15,000 nucleotides of DNA from Chrysomallon squamiferum (taxonomy: Eukaryota; Mollusca; Gastropoda; Neomphalida; Peltospiridae), in NCBI GenBank assembly GCA_012295275.1, contig CM022677.1, positions 10,128,351-10,143,350 on the forward strand. The letters are read 5' to 3'. The notes below the pieces were generated by a model, which worked only from the letters and a program-made list of their open reading frames with translations, did not search any database and was not told where the DNA came from. The translations under genes were made by a program, and so were the position numbers. Below, piece by piece: positions 8,433 to 15,000 of the stretch; positions within the stretch are counted from its first letter, which is position 1, and each line of letters opens with the position of its first letter.

Positions 8433-9179
8433 ACACGTATAACTTTACCTCAGGGATTAAAACCTGCAAAACGTCACTTGACTTCTGTGCCATGTGTAAA
8501 GAGGATACAGGAAAGAGAAACGTGATTTTCATTAACGCATTAGCATTGCACGTGACACGTGCATTAATCTTGTTATTAAATATGACAAGTTTATTGACAA
8601 TATTAAATAAAATTTGAATTTTTATTTCACACCTAGCGGTGACTCACGACTTCATAAAGTCACACCAGCTCGCGAACGTGGAATACGTAAGTAGATAAAC
8701 AATATGCAGTACTTTTAAATAAACAACATGCACCTACTATTTATCTTTAATCGTATGTCTGATACGAAGATTATAAAAAGATTATTTCGACCAACACTCT
8801 ATCTGATCTACCTCCCTTCATGTCCTCTGTTATACTTCTAAATTTTTTATTTTTTTTGTTTTGTCCTCTAAGTTGGGTAGTTTTATTTGTCACGTTTGCG
8901 AGGTTATTCCGAGTTCAGTGCAGTTTAAAACACCTCCCTCGTAACTATTTATTTTTGCTTATTTACTTTTTGGTGGGGTGTAAATGTCACCCATGTAAAA
9001 GTGGAGAGTTAAAGAGTTTAAATAGCTCCTGGGAAAAGGAAGAGTAAATACAAATATAAGGAAGTCAGAAATGATTGAAAGAGATAGAAAAATACAGAAA
9101 AAAGAAATAGAGACTAACGATATATATACATAGATAGACACATGGTCTGGATGTTTTTTTATATATATTATATCTCTCA

Positions 9180-9182
<3 letters not shown>
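8433..9182. other. Unique sequence with a double E-box and AP-1 word
   Basis: No gene recognised. A double CACGTG palindrome lies at 8547-8563 and an AP-1-type word TGACTCA at 8640-8646. A 75-codon plus-strand frame (8820-9047) is hydrophobic in its first two thirds, starts in a poor Kozak context (T at -3 and T at +4) and matches no family I know. It is best regarded as chance in T-rich sequence. Confidence 0.5.
8547..8563. promoter_or_regulatory. Two CACGTG E-boxes forming a 17-bp palindrome
   Basis: CACGTG at 8549-8554 and again at 8556-8561, separated by a single A. The flanks TG and CA extend the inverted repeat to eight-base arms (TGCACGTG, A, CACGTGCA). CACGTG is the canonical site for bHLH factors such as MYC/MAX, CLOCK/BMAL-type and MITF/TFEB proteins. 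The flanking GAC also gives a partial CLEAR-type word. Function is inferred; no target gene is visible. Confidence 0.35.
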
Positions 9183-9246
<64 letters not shown>

Positions 9247-9255
9247 AGAGAGAGA
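9183..9255. repeat. (TC)30 directly abutting (GA)6, loopless palindrome
   Basis: Sixty-one bases of TC (9183-9243) switch without a spacer to GAGAGAGAGAGA (9244-9255). The junction is a perfect inverted repeat centred on T9243. The switch explains why plus- and minus-strand frames both show Ser-Leu then Arg-Glu runs. Confidence 0.97.
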
Positions 9256-9605
9256 AAGAATGACAAAGAGAGAGAAAATATTAAATGTAGACAAAAATGG
9301 AAAATGAGAAACAAATATTCAGACAAAGAAAATGCTAAATATATCTACAGAGAATGAAAGAAATAAGAAATAAAAATACAAGGAGGACGAAGAAGACAGA
9401 CATAATGAAATCACGTTTATGATGTGGTGTGTATATATAAATAGTGAGTTATGTGTCGGTACTGAAAGTTTATCATGTTTGAAAATAACACTGAATGCCA
9501 GACCAACCATGCTGCTCGTCTTTAACTCGCTTCACAAGATAAATGTCAAAATGAGTGCTTTATTGCTGCATGTGTTAATATTTATTTATGAGAATTATAC
9601 AAATA
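9256..9605. other. A-rich then unique sequence
   Basis: Positions 9256-9410 are purine-rich (AGAGAAA, AAATA) and look like a decayed GA tract. Positions 9410-9605 are ordinary unique sequence with two short overlapping frames and no recognisable domain. Confidence 0.55.
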
Positions 9606-10312
9606 GTTAGCTAGGTAGAGAGAAAGACAGGTGTATAGATAGAGAGATAGACAGGTAGGTAGGTAGAGAGAAAGATAGTCGGCTAGATAGAGAGATAGTC
9701 AGGTAGGTTAGAGAGAAAGATAGACTGATGCTGAACGGATGATGGATAGAGGGATGGACTGATGGATGGAGATGATGGACGGATAGATTAAACAGACAGA
9801 TAGACAGAAAGGGAGAAAAATGTAGGTAGGTAGATTATAAATATGTATGTACATAGCTAGGTATTCACTTATGTATACGATGATAGGGAAACAGAGAGAG
9901 ACAGACAAACTGAGGTAGGTGTGTAGTTATGTAGATACAGACATGCATATATAGTTTTACACACATATATGGAGAGATGGAGATAGATAGATAGAAAGAC
10001 AGACAGACAGAGAGATAGATAGACAGATAGATAAATAGATAAGAAGACAGACAGACATACAGATAGAGAGATAGATAGATACATGGATGGATGGATGGAC
10101 GAAATGACAGAGAAATAAAGAGGAGACAGAGTTGTAGGAAGGTAAATTAGATTGGTAGGTTTGTGTTTAGATACAAAGATAGAGAACTAGAAAGAAAGAC
10201 AAACAGCCATGCAGACAGAGAGAGAAAGTAGAGAGAGGCGTGTAGGCAGATAGGTATGTACATAAGCAGACAGAGACAGAAACATACATGTATATAAATA
10301 CAGATAGATAAA
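9606..10312. repeat. Degenerate GATA/GACA satellite with higher-order units
   Basis: About 700 bp of interspersed GATA, GACA, GGTA, GATG and GAGA tetramers. Within it, AGGTAGAGAGAAAGA recurs at 9613 and 9661 with similar following sequence, and TAGAGAGAAAGA recurs at 9709. AAGACAGACAGACA recurs at 9996 and 10044. Both sets point to a 45-48 bp higher-order period. Minus-strand Ser-Val-Cys-Leu frames across it are repeat translations, not proteins. Confidence 0.9.
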
Positions 10313-10387
10313 AAAAATGGCGAGTTTTAATGTGGTTATTTATTAGCGTCATCAGTGGAACTGATATTAACTTTCTTTCCCTGGACC

Positions 10388-10407
10388 CACACACACACAC
10401 ACACACA
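10388..10407. repeat. (CA)10 microsatellite
   Basis: Twenty bases of perfect CA following CCTGGACC. Nearby CA- and GACA-rich words extend to about 10480. Confidence 0.93.
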
Positions 10408-10970
10408 ATTAGACAGACTGACATTCATAGACAAAACCACACAAAGAGATCTAAACAGACAGGCACACAATATGCAGACAGTAAAAGAGTAAATTAATTC
10501 GTTTATTTCCTGTTTTATTTATTTATATTCGATTCCATTCGAAATGATCGTAAAGCTTCGATACAATTTCATTTCCTGTTTTTTAAATTGAACATTCATT
10601 TGCAAAAAAAGATGTCAATCTATCGGACTAACCGTTAACTTTAATAAAAGGTAAAAGGAGAAAACGCCTCAAATTTAATTTAAGAAATTTGTATAAATCA
10701 ACTTTTAATTGAATAATGAAGTTGTCACATATTCTTTTTAGTTTCCTGCTTATTATTAAACGTCAGTCTTTCTGTAATTACGTCTGTTGTGATCCAGTTG
10801 CAGTGAATATTTATATCGTCTTACTAATTTATTTTCTGAGCTGAATATTTCTTCATGAGCGGTATCTGATACACTTGACTGCTCTCCAAAGTTTTGTAGA
10901 TAATTAAAATTTGCAAGGCCGACTTTGTGTGTGTCTGGGGGCGGGTTGCTTGGGCGCGCGTTAAATGTTG
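10408..10970. other. Unique AT-rich sequence with a GC-box near 10940
   Basis: Mostly unique. A G-rich patch at 10937-10960 contains GGGGGCGGG (10937-10945, a GC-box match) and the alternating GCGCGCG. A minus-strand open frame spanning about 10756-11016 looks like a small secreted peptide but lacks an in-frame ATG. Confidence 0.5.
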
Positions 10971-11007
10971 TAAATAATAATAACAATAAGAACAACAATA
11001 ATAATAG
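10971..11007. repeat. Interrupted (AAT)/(AAC) trinucleotide repeat
   Basis: AAT, AAC and AAG units with several interruptions. On the minus strand one frame reads as a run of leucines and phenylalanines, which mimics a signal-peptide core. Confidence 0.85.
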
Positions 11008-11726
11008 CAGTAAGAACTAAGAATTTTTAACATGACTATAAAATGATATCAAATGAATAAATTATAACTATTACATTCTTTGCAAATTCCCAATGACCAG
11101 TGAAGCATTACATCCACATTGACAAAAAAATAATTAATACTAATAATAATCACTGAAGTGTTACATCCTCGTTCGGAAAAAGAAACGCGATTATTTGCAT
11201 TGAAATGTAACACGCCATCATTGTATTTTACTTGATTTTTCTACAAGAAACGAGGAAGTAGCTGAGGTTCACGGCCACGAGAAGACAAATGTCCTATTTC
11301 TAATAATTTATTGATACAATCTTTATTTATCTCAAAGTGGAGTCCAGAAGTTCACTTTTCTTATGTTATTATTGATTTTTGTTTTCAGTAAGAGAAAACA
11401 GTTTTTATGATGAGTATGTGATGACCATGACTATAGAAACCGTTTTTCTTCTTTCCTAGTAATTACATAAAGTAATCCAGATAGTGTAATTTTATATGAA
11501 GAATTGTGCAGAGTGACCAAGAATTATCTTACCAGTTTCTTTCTAATATGAACATAAGCTGAAGCGCTGTTTCAGCAATATATGAAAGGTATTCACTTTT
11601 GTTTTCCTTTGCTTTTTCCTCTCTAAATATATTTAGTTTGGTAATTGTCTCGTATGTGTAAGTATCGAATCTGAGTAGGTTAAAACCGGCATCCTTCAAA
11701 TTATATTTTTAGGCTGTTATAGTGAA
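11008..11726. other. Unique sequence, weak 52-bp-spaced duplication
   Basis: No gene seen. A roughly 31-nt motif (core GAAG..TTACATCC) occurs at 11099-11129 and 11151-11181 with several mismatches, suggesting an old local duplication. The remainder is AT-rich with no notable frame. Confidence 0.5.
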
Positions 11727-11946
11727 CACACACAGACCCACACACCCAAACCCACGCATACACACACATAGGTATAAACACATACTGACAGATTCAGATA
11801 TAAAAATATACATAGATACCTATACACACGCAGACAATATACATTATCTATGTGTGTGTGTGTGTTTGTGTCTCTCTCTATCTCTCTGTACCTATATATG
11901 TACACACACACACAGGCACGCACACTAACACTAGAGCAAACATACA
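11727..11946. repeat. CA-rich cryptic repeat with an internal GT/CT segment
   Basis: CA-rich words (11727-11840) give way to (GT)7 (11851-11865), a CT/TCTA segment (11870-11887), then back to (CA)6 at 11902-11914 and degenerate CA to 11946. The GT and CA blocks are inverted relative to one another. Frames on both strands are repeat read-through. Confidence 0.88.
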
Positions 11947-11982
11947 CTCATTATACGGAAATAGACACACAAACACACATGC

Positions 11983-11985
<3 letters not shown>

Positions 11986-12053
<68 letters not shown>
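11986..12053. repeat. (GA)34 microsatellite
   Basis: Sixty-eight bases of perfect GA on the plus strand, with a purine-rich decayed extension to about 12115. The next long dinucleotide tract, 430 bp downstream, is CT and thus inverted. Confidence 0.98.
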
Positions 12054-12058
<5 letters not shown>

Positions 12059-12481
12059 CAAACAAAAGGACAGGAAAAGTAGAAAGAGAGAAGAGAACAA
12101 AGGTAGAAAATAAAAATATAAAGATTCCTGTAAATTCGGGGCTCACTAAAAGAAACAAATCAATGTTACTGACACTGAAGTCAAACTGATTCACCGTCTT
12201 TACTATTAATCATTTAGTCATGTGAAGTTTGTACGAGTTCACTAGTTGTATGACGTCAAGTGTTATTTGTTATTCAAGTAGCTATTATCCCGCATTTCAA
12301 GTATGTAACCATAGTAATTGACGTCTTATATGAGGTCAACTCCTTTATTCAAACGCCATCTACGTTAAGACCTTTGCTAAATAGAAGGTCAAATAGAAAA
12401 TAGTTCTATTTTGTTACGTGTATACATTATAATTAAATGGCTTACAAATAATTTTAACCATTTGTGAATAGTAAAAGCAAA

Positions 12482-12483
<2 letters not shown>
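12054..12483. other. Unique sequence between opposed GA and CT tracts
   Basis: No gene seen. The middle part (12240-12395) holds CRE-like and AGGTCA-type words described separately. The rest is ordinary AT-rich sequence. Confidence 0.5.
12251..12391. promoter_or_regulatory. Candidate element: CRE words plus AGGTCA half-sites
   Basis: TGACGTCA (12251-12258), TGACGTCT (12319-12326), AGGTCA (12333-12338), AGACCT (12368-12373, a one-mismatch inverted half-site) and AAGGTCA (12385-12391). CREB/ATF and nuclear-receptor binding are known for these words. Their close grouping is seen; enhancer function is inference. Confidence 0.3.
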
Positions 12484-12555
<72 letters not shown>

Positions 12556-12574
12556 GTCTTTCTCTTTCTTTCTC
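12484..12574. repeat. (CT)31 microsatellite with interrupted CT/TTTC tail
   Basis: Sixty-two bases of perfect CT (12484-12545) decay into TTTC, TCTG and TCTT units to 12574. Confidence 0.97.
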
Positions 12575-12903
12575 AGTATTCTCAGAGTAAAAGCCGAAGA
12601 ATTTTTTCAATATATCAAAGACATCTCATTTATTCGCATGGACGTCCTTGAACTTGGGTTCAGCAGTAGCTAACAACAATAGTATTTACGTATCTCACAA
12701 ATTAACAATTAGTAGTAATTAGAGACGTGTTTTTCACAACACATCCATTACGAGAGTCAGGTGTGTATTTGGTTCTTTTGTAATTTATAAAGATGTTTAT
12801 GAAACTGCGCATTTGGTAAACATTTGGAAAAAAAGAAAAGAAAAAAAGGAAGTGATTGCTAGGGCTGAAATTAGAAATATATTTTATAACATGTTTTATA
12901 ACT
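12575..12903. other. Unique sequence, no recognisable gene
   Basis: AT-rich sequence with an A/G-rich patch at 12825-12850. Nothing recognisable. Confidence 0.55.
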
Positions 12904-12957
12904 GACCAGGTAAAATTATGTTGTTGCTGATGCTATTTTTCAGCGCTTCTCTTGATG
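12904..12957. repeat. 54-bp dispersed repeat, copy 1
   Basis: Begins GACCAGGTAAAATTATG and ends near CTTCTCTTGATGA. It matches the copy at 13694-13747 at 50 of 54 positions without gaps. Similarity stops sharply on both sides. It lies just upstream of a long CA-rich array. Confidence 0.9.
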
Positions 12958-12974
12958 ACTAATTTTAGCTGAAT

Positions 12975-13480
12975 GCCACACTCACACATACACTACATAT
13001 AGATTGCATATACAAACAAACAAACACGTATACGTACATTATACACATACACACACACTCATTTTCTGAAACAAGTCTCACTCTCTCAAATGTGTCTGCT
13101 TGTACTAGAGTTAAGTGCAGAAAATAATCATTTATTCTTACATTACAACATAAATAAATACACACGCAACCACATACTAAGAGAAAAACATTTATCAGTC
13201 ACACATATACACGCACACGCACACATGACGATCACAAACACACAAATACCAACAGGAAACCACACACATACACACAAACACATGAATACATAGGCAAATT
13301 CACATACATCAATACACACGCAAGAAAAAAGAAAAACATCTATCAATCACACACATATATCCACACGCACACAAAACAATCACAAACACAAATACCCAAA
13401 GACAACACACACGTACACACAAACACAATCACATACTTAAACACACACACACACACACACGCATGCACGCATGCACACTA
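12975..13480. repeat. CA-rich cryptic satellite with a 148-bp tandem duplication
   Basis: About 500 bp of degenerate CA with A, T, G and C interruptions. Two adjacent units can be aligned at an offset of 148 bp: GAAAAACATTTATCAGTC at 13183-13200 and GAAAAACATCTATCAATC at 13331-13348, with similarity continuing for about 110 bp. The array ends in (AC)10 and a doubled GCATGCAC octamer (13461-13476). Apparent frames across it are repeat read-through. Confidence 0.85.
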
Positions 13481-13693
13481 ACAAACTAACTGAAATTAGA
13501 CTGCTACTCTCAGCATTTGACGACACCAGAGTCTGAATACAAAGCTAACATTCGTTCAGGCTCTTCTCGTCCTCAACACGAGAGAAACAGATCAGTTGTT
13601 CTCAATAACATCAACAGCTAAACTTAACTAACGCAGTAATTATCTTTTAAACAGATTTCACCAGATACGCTATTAGTACTTACGTAGTAAATG

Positions 13694-13747
13694 GACCAGA
13701 TAAAATTATGTTGTTGCTGATACTATTATTCAGCGCTTCTCTTGGTG
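13694..13747. repeat. 54-bp dispersed repeat, copy 2
   Basis: Offset 790 bp from copy 1. The four mismatches fall at 13700, 13722, 13728 and 13745. In the one frame open in both copies (minus strand) three of the four differences change the amino acid, so there is no sign of protein-level constraint. Confidence 0.9.
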
Positions 13748-13904
13748 AGATTTGTAATAATAATGTGATTATATTAATATGCAGGTTAATAGATACAGGT
13801 ATATAAACATTTATACATGCAAACACAGACAGACAGACACACATAAGGAAATCAAGATATGTAGATGGATGCGAAGGATTACAATAAATCAAACGAAGAA
13901 AAAT

Positions 13905-13926
13905 GGGGGGGGAGAGAGAGAGAGAG

Positions 13927-13993
<67 letters not shown>
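13905..13993. repeat. Compound G8-(AG)8-(GT)32 microsatellite
   Basis: Eight G residues (13905-13912), then GA to 13927, an ATAT step, then 64 bases of perfect GT (13930-13993). The GT portion is a classic Z-DNA-capable tract. Upstream (13748-13904) is short AT-rich sequence with a few GACA units. Confidence 0.97.
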
Positions 13994-13995
<2 letters not shown>

Positions 13996-14290
13996 CGTAG
14001 TAACAAAAAGACCACATAAAAATGATTGAACTTATTTCATTTCTTACAAGAGTTCAGTGGGCTTATTTTATTTTATTTCATTTACTTTTATTTACTTGTC
14101 GTTTTTTCCTCTTTTTTTTCCATTAAGTACATTTATCCAAATAAATGTATAAAAACTGCTTTTCTGGAAACTTTAGTGTAAAACAGAAAAACGAGACATG
14201 TCCAATTTTTAACTGTGATTTAAGCCAAAGGTAAAGACATTGTGTCCGCGGACTGAGTCTAGCGACAAGCCTGCAGTGTCTGTAGGAACA
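13994..14290. other. Unique sequence upstream of the SINE-like head
   Basis: AT- and T-rich to about 14110, then mixed sequence that becomes more balanced from 14240 on. The 14240-14290 part may belong to the SINE or its insertion site. No gene seen. Confidence 0.45.
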
Positions 14291-14409
14291 TGGCTGAACC
14301 TGGCGCAGTGGGTTTAAGAGTTAATAAAACTTGTAATCGTTTGTAACGAGAACTCAACCACTGTGAGCGATCTGATGTCGCCTGTTTATTTATAAGTAAT
14401 GTGTGTGCG

Positions 14410-14474
<65 letters not shown>
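14291..14474 (+). mobile_element. Putative tRNA-derived SINE head with microsatellite tail
   Basis: TGGCGCAGTGG at 14301-14311 is an exact match to the RNA polymerase III A-box consensus TRGCNNAGYGG. About 47 bases later, at 14348-14358, GAGAACTCAACC is where the B box should be and resembles a mutated GAGTTCAANCC. Between them CTTGTAA (14330-14336) matches the anticodon-loop sequence of a UGU threonine tRNA. A short unrelated body (14359-14400) leads into (TC)n(GT)n at 14410-14474, a typical SINE tail type. tRNA-derived SINEs are well known in cephalopods and other molluscs. It is not a functional tRNA, as the acceptor stem cannot be closed. The B box is poorly preserved and no target-site duplication was found. 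Confidence 0.5.
14410..14474. repeat. Compound (TC)12-(GT)20 microsatellite
   Basis: Twenty-five bases of TC (14410-14434) directly followed by forty of GT (14435-14474). It probably forms the 3' tail of the SINE-like element just upstream. Confidence 0.97.
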
Positions 14475-14475
<1 letters not shown>

Positions 14476-14527
14476 ATGCAGGGAAGGTTTATGTGAACTG
14501 TATTGTGTTTTTAATCTTTTTGGTACT

Positions 14528-14585
14528 CACACACACACACACACACACACAGACATACATATTTACATACATAAACACACATATA
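14528..14585. repeat. (CA)12 and degenerate CA/TACA tail
   Basis: Perfect CA at 14528-14551, then CA/TACATA degenerate units to about 14585. It is inverted relative to the (GT)20 tract 53 bp upstream, so the two could pair. Confidence 0.95.
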
Positions 14586-14601
14586 TCCATAAATATATTT
14601 A

Positions 14602-14628
14602 CATAACGTTTGATTAATCAACGTTATG
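14602..14628. other. Near-perfect 27-bp palindrome
   Basis: Arms CATAACG (14602-14608) and CGTTATG (14622-14628) flank the perfect 12-bp palindrome TTGATTAATCAA (14610-14621), with one extra T at 14609. The core contains two opposed TAATCA/TGATTA words of homeodomain type. It could be a dimeric binding site or a small cruciform; function is not shown. Confidence 0.7.
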
Positions 14629-15000
14629 CCTGTGTATGTTTGTGCGTGCACGCGTTGTTATTACCAGAATAAAAATCAGAAGAATAAATTCGCAGATAAA
14701 TTCTGATTAAATCATAAATTGTTTCTACTTGCTCTGCTACTGATAAATATATTTGTAACGTAATCATTTTATTAGTTAATACTTAGAGCACGTGCGTCTA
14801 TCGTTCTTCTCTGTTAATCTGGAAGCTATTTTTGATCGGCATTAATCTTCATGCACTTATGAGTGCAAATATGAAGTGCAGTCTTGATTGTTTTATTTTA
14901 TTTTGTTTAAGTATTATCGATATCAAGGCACTCTGTTTGTTGTCTGCTAAGTTATTGATTCACCTGTGCATGTTGGTTAATAATAATGTCATTGAAAAAT
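14629..15000. other. Unique sequence with a GCGTGCACGC palindrome and a small hairpin
   Basis: GCGTGCACGC (14644-14653) is a perfect 10-bp palindrome. CACGTG occurs at 14789-14794. A bulged stem-loop is possible at 14847-14876. No open frame of interest and no gene seen up to the window edge. Confidence 0.5.

Noticed and set aside
8178-8525. 115-codon plus-strand open frame rich in Ser, Leu and Tyr
   Set aside because: It is translation of the (CT)37 tract and the TCTA/TCTG array. Only the last 30 or so codons are non-repetitive and show no domain.
8820-9047. 75-codon hydrophobic plus-strand frame as a small membrane protein
   Set aside because: T-rich sequence yields Phe/Leu codons by chance. 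The start context is poor and there is no recognisable family.
8959-9294. 111-codon minus-strand frame with an Arg-Glu run
   Set aside because: The central part is read-through of the (TC)n tract at 9183-9243. The flanks have no recognisable motif.
9606-10312. Possible CRISPR-like regular array
   Set aside because: The repeats are tetranucleotide-based with no constant repeat plus unique spacer pattern, and the context is eukaryotic.
12904-12945. GTAAAAT to TTTTTCAG as a mini-intron with donor and acceptor
   Set aside because: The enclosed segment is only about 35 bases, shorter than functional animal introns, and there are no flanking coding frames.
13680-14015. 111-codon minus-strand frame with a poly Thr-His run
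   Set aside because: The run is the (GT)32 tract. The C-terminal part covers copy 2 of the 54-bp repeat, where the differences from copy 1 are mostly amino-acid-changing, so no selection on a protein is evident.

Overview
This window looks like non-coding DNA from an animal nuclear genome. It is strongly AT-rich (by eye about one third G+C; not counted) and dense in long, nearly perfect microsatellites: (GA)n/(CT)n, (GT)n/(CA)n, (AT)n, (TAA)n, (GTT)n, (TGA)n, a degenerate GATA/GACA block of about 700 bp, and T tracts over 20 bp. There are no bacterial-style gene arrays, rRNA, intact tRNA, CRISPR or phage genes. The simple-repeat load, a tRNA-derived SINE-like head with a (CT)n(GT)n tail, and an apparent hAT-type transposon remnant fit an invertebrate such as a mollusc, perhaps a cephalopod. 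That assignment is inference. No protein or RNA marker in the window fixes the taxon.

I do not recognise any protein-coding gene. The open frames are almost all either read-through of simple repeats (poly Ser-Leu, Arg-Glu, Thr-His, Cys-Val) or hydrophobic frames produced by T-rich sequence. The window is best read as intergenic or intronic. Two weak exceptions are flagged: a secreted-peptide-like open frame on the minus strand near 10756-11016 that lacks an in-frame ATG, and a 42-codon frame at 3863-3991 that starts inside a YY1-like/CRE-like motif pair.

Layout. 1-5700: AT-rich unique sequence with scattered tri- and tetranucleotide repeats, T tracts, a putative DNA-transposon remnant (2606-2790), and slightly GC-richer islands (about 60-120, 1435-1630, 3860-3990, 4500-4810) holding GC-box, E-box and CRE-like words. 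5700-9260: four long GA/CT tracts, a GA/CT pair in opposite orientations, two short imperfect hairpins, and a double E-box palindrome. 9600-10310: GATA/GACA satellite with a 45-48 bp higher-order period. 10400-12480: mostly unique sequence, a CA/GT block, a GA tract, and a CRE plus nuclear-receptor half-site cluster (12251-12391). 12480-15000: a CT tract, a 54-bp dispersed direct repeat (two copies), a 148-bp CA-rich tandem duplication, a G8-(GA)n-(GT)n compound repeat, the SINE-like head, and a near-perfect 27-bp palindrome.

No multi-gene system can be reconstructed. The observations most worth pursuing are the 54-bp dispersed repeat, the SINE head, the double E-box, the 27-bp palindrome, the 48-bp higher-order repeat and the paired GA/CT tracts.
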